In this document: piece by piece, positions 1 to 3,140 of the stretch | Numbering within the stretch: the stretch's first letter is position 1 | Layout: the number at the start of each line of letters is the position of its first letter | Origin: Synechococcales cyanobacterium PMM_0085 | GTDB taxonomy: Bacteria; Cyanobacteriota; Cyanobacteriia; Elainellales; Elainellaceae | NCBI GenBank assembly: GCA_949127705.1 | Contig: CASBQJ010000097.1 | Location: 1-6,007 of the forward strand | Reading direction: 5' to 3' | DNA: 6,007 bases | Notes under the pieces: generated by a model | Told to the model about the DNA's origin: nothing | Databases searched by the model: none | Seen by the model: the letters and a program-made list of their open reading frames with translations, nothing else | Program-made: the position numbers and the translations under genes

Positions 1-138
1 ACCAAGGCCAAAGGCGTTCGCGTGCGTCTCGCAGAGAGGGAGGAGGATAGCGCCAATCGTGAACACACTATCTTCATGATTAGCAAACGTGCGAAGCATG
101 AGAGTCGGGAGTATGTCACTACTAGGTCAACCCTCTGA
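1..138 (+). CDS. Possible C-terminal end of an unidentified protein (partial, enters from left edge)
   Basis: One plus-strand frame is open from base 1 to a TGA at 136-138, giving 45 codons with no start visible. The last 30 residues (ending ISKRAKHESREYVTTRSTL) are strongly charged and could be a real C-terminus. Against this, the first 14 codons come from a GC-rich segment that looks like a dispersed repeat, and 45 open codons can occur by chance. I do not recognise a family. It could equally be non-coding DNA or the remains of a decayed gene, since the next 270 bases also contain a gene fragment. Confidence 0.25.
   Translation, partial: TKAKGVRVRLAEREEDSANREHTIFMISKRAKHESREYVTTRSTL
13..40. 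repeat. GC-rich dispersed-repeat-like segment
   Basis: This stretch (core GCGTTCGCGTGCGTCTCGC followed by AGAGAGGG) resembles short palindromic repeats scattered through genomes of filamentous cyanobacteria. It contains overlapping small inverted repeats: TGCG-TCT-CGCA at 23-33 and TCTC-GCA-GAGA at 27-37. Only one copy is in the window, so the repeat status rests on resemblance to known repeats. Confidence 0.4.
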
Positions 139-187
139 TGATTTGCAACGCTTAGGAATGAGAATTAAATAACTCCGCCATTCTTCT

Positions 188-215
188 GTAAGGGCGAGCG
201 GCCGTTCGCCCCTAC
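188..215. repeat. 28-bp palindromic dispersed repeat
   Basis: The left arm GTAAGGGCGAGCGG (188-201) faces the right arm CCGTTCGCCCCTAC (202-215) with no spacer. Of 14 opposed positions, 12 are Watson-Crick pairs, one is G-T (198/205) and one is a mismatch (191/212); the centre is CGGCCG. Palindromes of the GTAGGGGCGAA type are frequent in cyanobacterial intergenic DNA, so this is probably a member of such a family. It lies directly at the 5' edge of the receiver fragment, and its TAA (189-191) is the stop that bounds that frame, so it may mark the point where the gene was broken. Confidence 0.65.
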
Positions 216-404
216 CAGCAATCAAATTCCCATGCTCATTACGCAACAATTGTGGCTCTAGCAGATTCTCACCTATCTAGTTGGCTGCCTCAAGCAGATT
301 ACTCTAGATTAGATGGTCTTTTGGTCAAACCCCTCAGTGATGATATTTTGATATCGCTAGTACAGTCGGCACTGGCACGCCAGACGGTTTGGCCTGTCGG
401 CTAA
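192..404 (+). pseudogene. C-terminal remnant of a response-regulator receiver domain
   Basis: The frame is open from just after the TAA at 189-191 to a TAA at 402-404, about 70 codons, without an ATG. From residue 18 or so it reads like the second half of a CheY-like receiver domain. ATIVALADS fits beta-strand 4 and the following switch region, then RLDGLLVKPLSDDILISLV fits beta 5, the invariant Lys-Pro pair and helix 5, ending ALARQTVWPVG. The N-terminal half, with the acidic pocket and phosphoacceptor Asp, is missing: the upstream part of the frame is translated from the palindromic repeat, and I find no receiver-like sequence before it. The fragment therefore could not accept phosphate. 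It is probably the tail of a decayed response regulator or hybrid kinase. Expression from GTG 252 as a tiny peptide is possible but unlikely. Confidence 0.6.
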
Positions 405-405
405 C

Positions 406-443
406 GTTAGGGCTACTTCAACCCCTAACCTTTCTTATTCTTT
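406..443 (+). terminator. Rho-independent-type terminator after receiver remnant
   Basis: A perfect 7-bp stem, GTTAGGG (406-412) with CCCTAAC (423-429), encloses a 10-base loop. It is followed by a T-rich tract (TTTCTTATTCTTT, 431-443). It starts one base after the stop codon of the receiver fragment, where the ancestral gene's terminator would be expected. The T tract is interrupted, so efficiency is uncertain. Confidence 0.55.
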
Positions 444-500
444 ACAGTTTCTACATCAGTTTCAGCCGATTGGCTCTGATATTTTCTTAAAGGTTTTGTC

Positions 501-506
501 TATACT
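501..506 (+). promoter_or_regulatory. Candidate -10 box for the gene at 541
   Basis: TATACT matches the sigma-70 consensus at five of six positions and lies about 35 bases upstream of the GTG start, giving a short leader. No convincing -35 element is found 16-18 bases upstream; TTGGCT at 470-475 is 25 bases away, too far. The assignment rests on one hexamer in an AT-rich stretch. Confidence 0.35.
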
Positions 507-540
507 ACTGAACAGTAAAAAGTCTTAGAGCAAATATCCC

Positions 541-876
541 GTGTTGCCCCCAGTCGTTAACGAAGGAGACTTCTTCCCCTTCAAATTTTGGTTCAATAGC
601 AGTATTCAAGACGGAATGTACTATCGCAGTGAGTTGTACTATCGACTTCACACTGTGGATGCTAGGCTGCGGGCGCGGCTCTACCACTACGCTTGCAAGC
701 TGTCTCGACAAAATGCAGTGGTGGTAACAACCAGTGACAACGTCTATAGCCTCTGGCTCAACCTCCGCAGCTCTAGCGTCACAGATATCTCTAGCGACTC
801 TCGCTTGCTGCCCCTAATGGATTTTTTCTCTGAACAGCCATGCCCTCCTCACTCCCAAAACGGCTCCACTGTTTAG
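541..876 (+). CDS. Small hypothetical protein, probably a conserved cyanobacterial family
   Basis: This encodes a 111-residue soluble protein without signal peptide or membrane helix. I cannot assign a function. The N-terminal 80 residues look like a folded domain rich in aromatic residues and arginine: FPFKFWFNSSI (12-22), a Tyr-rich segment MYYRSELYYRLHT (26-38) and SLWLNLRSSS (70-79). They recall small uncharacterised proteins seen in cyanobacterial genomes. The last 30 residues are low in complexity and look disordered. The start is GTG because an in-frame TAG lies at 526-528 and the next Met is residue 26, inside the conserved-looking part; TTG at 544 is the only near alternative. There is no good Shine-Dalgarno sequence. 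It stands alone between a terminator and the msrP promoter region, and is transcribed in the same direction as msrP with a 141-base gap. Confidence 0.72.
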   Translation: MLPPVVNEGDFFPFKFWFNSSIQDGMYYRSELYYRLHTVDARLRARLYHYACKLSRQNAVVVTTSDNVYSLWLNLRSSSVTDISSDSRLLPLMDFFSEQPCPPHSQNGSTV

Positions 877-939
877 ATGACTGTCGCTCGGCAATGTTTC
901 CGTAAAAACTATCTTTGCCTATGGTGCAGCCGCGCCCGT

Positions 940-969
940 TTGAGCAGCGCTTGAAAAGCACTATAGAAT
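940..969 (+). promoter_or_regulatory. Candidate msrP promoter
   Basis: TTGAGC (940-945) and TAGAAT (964-969) are separated by 18 bases and match the sigma-70 -35 and -10 consensus at four and five of six positions. They lie about 50 bases upstream of the msrP ATG. An overlapping TATAGA at 962-967 (16-base spacing) is an alternative -10. The call is by consensus only. Confidence 0.35.
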
Positions 970-1005
970 TAAAGAGCAAATATTAAGAAGTTTTAAGCAT
1001 CAGCT

Positions 1006-1012
1006 GAGAGGA
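1006..1012 (+). promoter_or_regulatory. Ribosome binding site of msrP
   Basis: GAGAGGA complements the 3' end of 16S rRNA and ends five bases before the ATG at 1018. It supports that start, which also begins the conserved leader of the protein. It is the clearest Shine-Dalgarno sequence in the window. Confidence 0.7.
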
Positions 1013-1017
1013 TTCCT

Positions 1018-2001
1018 ATGGCCTTTGTTCATCTGCCCAAACCGTGGCAGTCGCTTGAACGAGATATTACGCCTGAGTCGGCCTTCTTCAATCGACGACG
1101 ATTCCTAAAAAGCTTGGTTGGAGTCGGGATTGCGGGGGCGACTCTGCCGCTGTTGGGCTGTCAAAAAGCCGTTCCTACTGCTGAAGAATTGGCCAATACC
1201 GAGGATCTAGAGGCGACTCAAAACGCTGTATTTGCCGATCCAGGCAGGCCAATAACCAACGAAATCTTGGCAGCAACCTATAACAACTTTTACGAGTACG
1301 GCAGTTCTAAAAATATTTGGAAAAAAGCCCAATCGTTGCAGACCGATGATTGGAAGGTTGAGGTGTCAGGGTTAGTAAAAAATCCTGCTACCTATGACCT
1401 TGATGATTTACGCAAAAAATTTACCTTAGAAGAGCGAATTTATCGCTTTCGCTGTGTAGAAGCTTGGGCCATGGTCGTTCCCTGGCTAGGTTTTCCAATG
1501 AATGCCTTGTTACGGGCTGTGGAGCCAACCTCTAACGCCAAGTTCGTCCGGTTTACCTCATATTTTGATCCCCGGATCACTAAAGGGCCATCATTTCCAC
1601 CGGGTCAGTTTTTGCCTTTTCCCTACACCGAGGGGTTGCGCATTGAAGAAATGGCCAACGACTTAGCGTTTTTTGCCGTAGGCATCTATGGCCACACCCT
1701 ACCCAATCAACATGGCGCACCCATGCGGATGGTCGTGCCGTGGAAATATGGATTTAAAGGAGCAAAGTCGCTGGTCAAAATTGAATTTTTAGCGACTCAG
1801 CCCGCGACCTTTTGGAATGCCCTCAGCCCCAATGAATATAAGTTTGAGGCGAACGTGGAACCCGATGTGCCCCACATCCGCTGGTCACAAGAGAAGGAGC
1901 GCCTGATTGGGCCAGGGAATCAGTTCGCTTGGCAAGAAGTGCCGACTCAAATCTACAACGGCTATGGGGAATTTGTGGGAGGGCTGTATGGAAAAGGATA
2001 A
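1018..2001 (+). CDS. msrP: Protein-methionine-sulfoxide reductase catalytic subunit MsrP (YedY), molybdenum cofactor enzyme
   Basis: MsrP reduces methionine sulfoxide in proteins outside the cytoplasmic membrane, using a Mo-molybdopterin centre fed with electrons by the haem membrane protein MsrQ. The 327 residues are collinear with E. coli MsrP (about 334), so the gene is complete. DITPESAFF followed by the twin-arginine motif NRRRFLK (25-31) and a hydrophobic stretch (32-47) form a Tat signal; the long pre-Arg segment is also found in E. coli. The Mo-ligating cysteine is Cys146 in RIYRFRCVEAWAMVVPW-type context (the signature ERIYRFRCVEAW is 139-150), followed by GFPMNALL and EPTSNAKFVRF. 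The oxidoreductase fold continues through GAPMRMVVPWKYGFKGAKS (233-251) and NGYGEFVGGLYG near the C-terminus. Unusually, Leu-Leu-Gly-Cys (45-48) ends the signal and resembles a lipobox, so the enzyme could be lipid-anchored. No msrQ adjoins; the next gene converges. Confidence 0.95.
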   Translation: MAFVHLPKPWQSLERDITPESAFFNRRRFLKSLVGVGIAGATLPLLGCQKAVPTAEELANTEDLEATQNAVFADPGRPITNEILAATYNNFYEYGSSKNIWKKAQSLQTDDWKVEVSGLVKNPATYDLDDLRKKFTLEERIYRFRCVEAWAMVVPWLGFPMNALLRAVEPTSNAKFVRFTSYFDPRITKGPSFPPGQFLPFPYTEGLRIEEMANDLAFFAVGIYGHTLPNQHGAPMRMVVPWKYGFKGAKSLVKIEFLATQPATFWNALSPNEYKFEANVEPDVPHIRWSQEKERLIGPGNQFAWQEVPTQIYNGYGEFVGGLYGKG

Positions 2002-2014
2002 GGGATGAGGGATG
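1994..2014. repeat. Heptamer tandem repeat running through the msrP stop codon
   Basis: Three consecutive 7-base units, AAGGATA, AGGGATG and AGGGATG, cover the last codon and the TAA stop of msrP and the bases just after it. Short tandemly repeated heptanucleotides of this style are known from cyanobacterial intergenic DNA. The last residues of MsrP (after Gly-Leu-Tyr-Gly) may therefore be contributed by repeat expansion. Confidence 0.5.
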
Positions 2015-2037
2015 AATTAACCATAGCGATCCCTGTT

Positions 2038-2066
2038 GTAGGGGTGGTTCGAGAACCGCCCTCTCC
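2038..2066. repeat. Palindromic dispersed repeat between convergent genes
   Basis: Bases 2041-2050 (GGGGTGGTTC) pair with 2053-2062 (GAACCGCCCT) in ten positions, two of them G-T, around a two-base centre. The outer GTAGGGG resembles that of the palindrome at 188-215, but the inner sequence (GGTTCGAGAACC) differs, so the two belong to related or analogous families. No T tract follows on either strand, so it is not a canonical terminator, although it is the only strong hairpin between msrP and the convergent hydrolase gene and could slow transcription from both sides. Confidence 0.6.
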
Positions 2067-2111
2067 AAAATCCATCCATTTCAGCCATTTATCCGTTTAG
2101 CCCAAGTTAGT

Positions 2112-2999
2112 TTAGGGCGTAAGCCAGGTGTAAAAATCTTGGCTAAACTGCTCTAATGAAATCAGGTGAACTTGAGCATCTCGATCGGCGGCGGCGCGTT
2201 CGAGGGCGGTGTTGTAGCCCCAGTCGGCTAGAAAAAGTTGAACGTTGGCTAGGTCGGGTTGAACTTGGATGGCTTGGAGGGTTTTGAACCGATCTTCGAC
2301 GAACCAGATGGTGGGGCTAGGGGCGGCGGCTTGGCTGAAGTGTTGGCTCAGCTGACGCAGCGTCTCGGCTTTGGGCTGGCGGATTTCTTTGCCAATCACC
2401 TGGGTGTCTGGGATCTCTACTCCGTGCTGGTGGAGCAGTTGGCGGATGAAACGAGCTTCTTTGGTGCTGATGATTACGGTGTAGAGGTCGGGATTGGGGG
2501 AACTGCTGAGTAGATGGGACAGGCGTTCGATGACGCCGGGATAAAACCGATGTTGAGCCAGCCAGTCTTCGGGTTTAGCTGCGATCCATTCGTCGCGGGT
2601 GCCGTCTACGGCGGCGCTGAGTTCGGCGGGGTTCAACTGTTCGCTTACCACCAACTGTTTGGCGATCGCCCCCCAATTCTGCAAGATATCTGCTTCTGGT
2701 GTGCCGAGGAGGAGCGATCGCAGCACCAGCGGCATTTCCCAACCCGTTTCGACCACCGGGCGAGCGCGGTAAAATGCGGGAGCCAGGTGATGCGGCGGGG
2801 TGTGATCAGCCAACGGCCAAATCCGGCAATAGGCGCGCCAAGCCGTTTGGAAATATTCAATCATGCCGTCACAGAGCACCCCGTCAAAATCTAAGGCCAA
2901 AATGGTTGGCAGCGCGTTAGACATGAGGTTGGGCATGAGGTTGGGCACAACGTCTGGCCGCGAACTAGGCAGGGTATCTGGCTGCGTGTTATAAATCAT
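2112..2999 (-). CDS. HAD-superfamily hydrolase (probable phosphatase)
   Basis: This is a soluble cytoplasmic protein of up to 295 residues with the haloacid-dehalogenase motifs in order. Motif I is LALDFDGVLCDG (34-45) with nucleophile Asp37 and acid/base Asp39. Motif II is VIISTK (175-180) with Ser178/Thr179. The motif III lysine is Lys204 or Lys210 in GKEIRQPKAETL, and motif IV is FVEDR (233-237) with the Mg-binding acidic pair. An all-alpha insertion of about 120 residues after motif I is the cap domain, and FLADWGYN (257-264) is the usual late strand. HAD enzymes mostly hydrolyse phosphate esters through an aspartyl phosphate; the substrate cannot be told here. The upstream ATG gives 33 residues before motif I, part of it a 4-residue repeat. 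Met26 (ATG at 2924-2922) would give the more typical short N-terminus, and neither start has a clear ribosome binding site. The gene converges with msrP and diverges from the kinase. Confidence 0.88.
   Translation of the reverse strand: MIYNTQPDTLPSSRPDVVPNLMPNLMSNALPTILALDFDGVLCDGMIEYFQTAWRAYCRIWPLADHTPPHHLAPAFYRARPVVETGWEMPLVLRSLLLGTPEADILQNWGAIAKQLVVSEQLNPAELSAAVDGTRDEWIAAKPEDWLAQHRFYPGVIERLSHLLSSSPNPDLYTVIISTKEARFIRQLLHQHGVEIPDTQVIGKEIRQPKAETLRQLSQHFSQAAAPSPTIWFVEDRFKTLQAIQVQPDLANVQLFLADWGYNTALERAAADRDAQVHLISLEQFSQDFYTWLTP
2662..2669. repeat. HIP1 octamer GCGATCGC (first of six)
   Basis: The highly iterated palindrome HIP1, GCGATCGC, is a hallmark of many cyanobacterial genomes. Copies lie at 2662-2669, 2714-2721, 3800-3807, 4354-4361, 4774-4781 and 5863-5870, all within coding sequence. 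None occurs in the first 2.6 kb. Confidence 0.85.
2922..2945. repeat. 12-bp tandem duplication in the 5' end of the hydrolase gene
   Basis: CATGAGGTTGGG occurs twice head to tail (2922-2933 and 2934-2945). On the coding strand it gives Pro-Asn-Leu-Met twice and so creates two consecutive candidate ATG starts, Met22 and Met26. A repeat in this position is easier to tolerate if the segment is untranslated or dispensable. Confidence 0.8.
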
Positions 3000-3023
3000 G
3001 GTTAGCAGAAAGTTGTGAGTAAC

Positions 3024-3046
3024 AACCAGATGTAATGAACCAGATG
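3024..3046. repeat. Direct repeat AACCAGATG in the divergent intergenic region
   Basis: AACCAGATG occurs at 3024-3032 and again at 3038-3046, so the units start 14 bases apart. It lies 25-47 bases upstream of the hydrolase ATG and about 100 bases upstream of the kinase. It could be a paired binding site for a regulator or a chance or local duplication; I do not recognise the motif. Confidence 0.4.
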
Positions 3047-3087
3047 GAACGGTAAGACTCTTCTCATTCCCAGAAGGAAGCCTACCT

Positions 3088-3112
3088 TATGATAGATAGT
3101 CATAGATAAAAT
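3088..3112 (+). promoter_or_regulatory. Candidate kinase promoter region with inverted repeat
   Basis: TATGA (3088-3092) and TCATA (3100-3104) form an inverted repeat with a 7-base spacer. TAAAAT at 3107-3112 follows directly and matches the -10 consensus at five of six positions, 28 bases before the ATG. No good -35 is visible. If TAAAAT is the -10, the inverted repeat would sit in the spacer and -35 region, a usual place for an operator. Support is weak because the stretch is AT-rich. Confidence 0.3.
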
Positions 3113-3140
3113 TACAGCTATTGATATAGGCACATAGAGT

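Noticed and set aside
1..540. tRNA, CRISPR array, insertion-sequence ends or transposase remnants in the gene-poor left part
   Set aside because: I saw no tRNA-like cloverleaf, regularly spaced repeat, terminal inverted repeat pair or transposase-like translation.
877..954. A 25-codon frame starting with ATG directly after the stop of the 541-876 gene and containing three Cys residues
   Set aside because: It has no ribosome binding site and no recognisable sequence, and it runs into the candidate msrP promoter; most likely chance.
2038..2066. Hairpin between msrP and the hydrolase gene as a rho-independent terminator
   Set aside because: The stem is strong but no T tract follows on either strand, and its sequence fits a dispersed palindromic repeat better.
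2259..2894. Two adjoining open frames on the plus strand opposite the HAD hydrolase gene (2259-2513 and 2514-2894)
   Set aside because: The minus-strand frame carries all HAD motifs. The plus-strand products are Gly/Ala-rich with no family features, as expected for the complement of a GC-rich gene.
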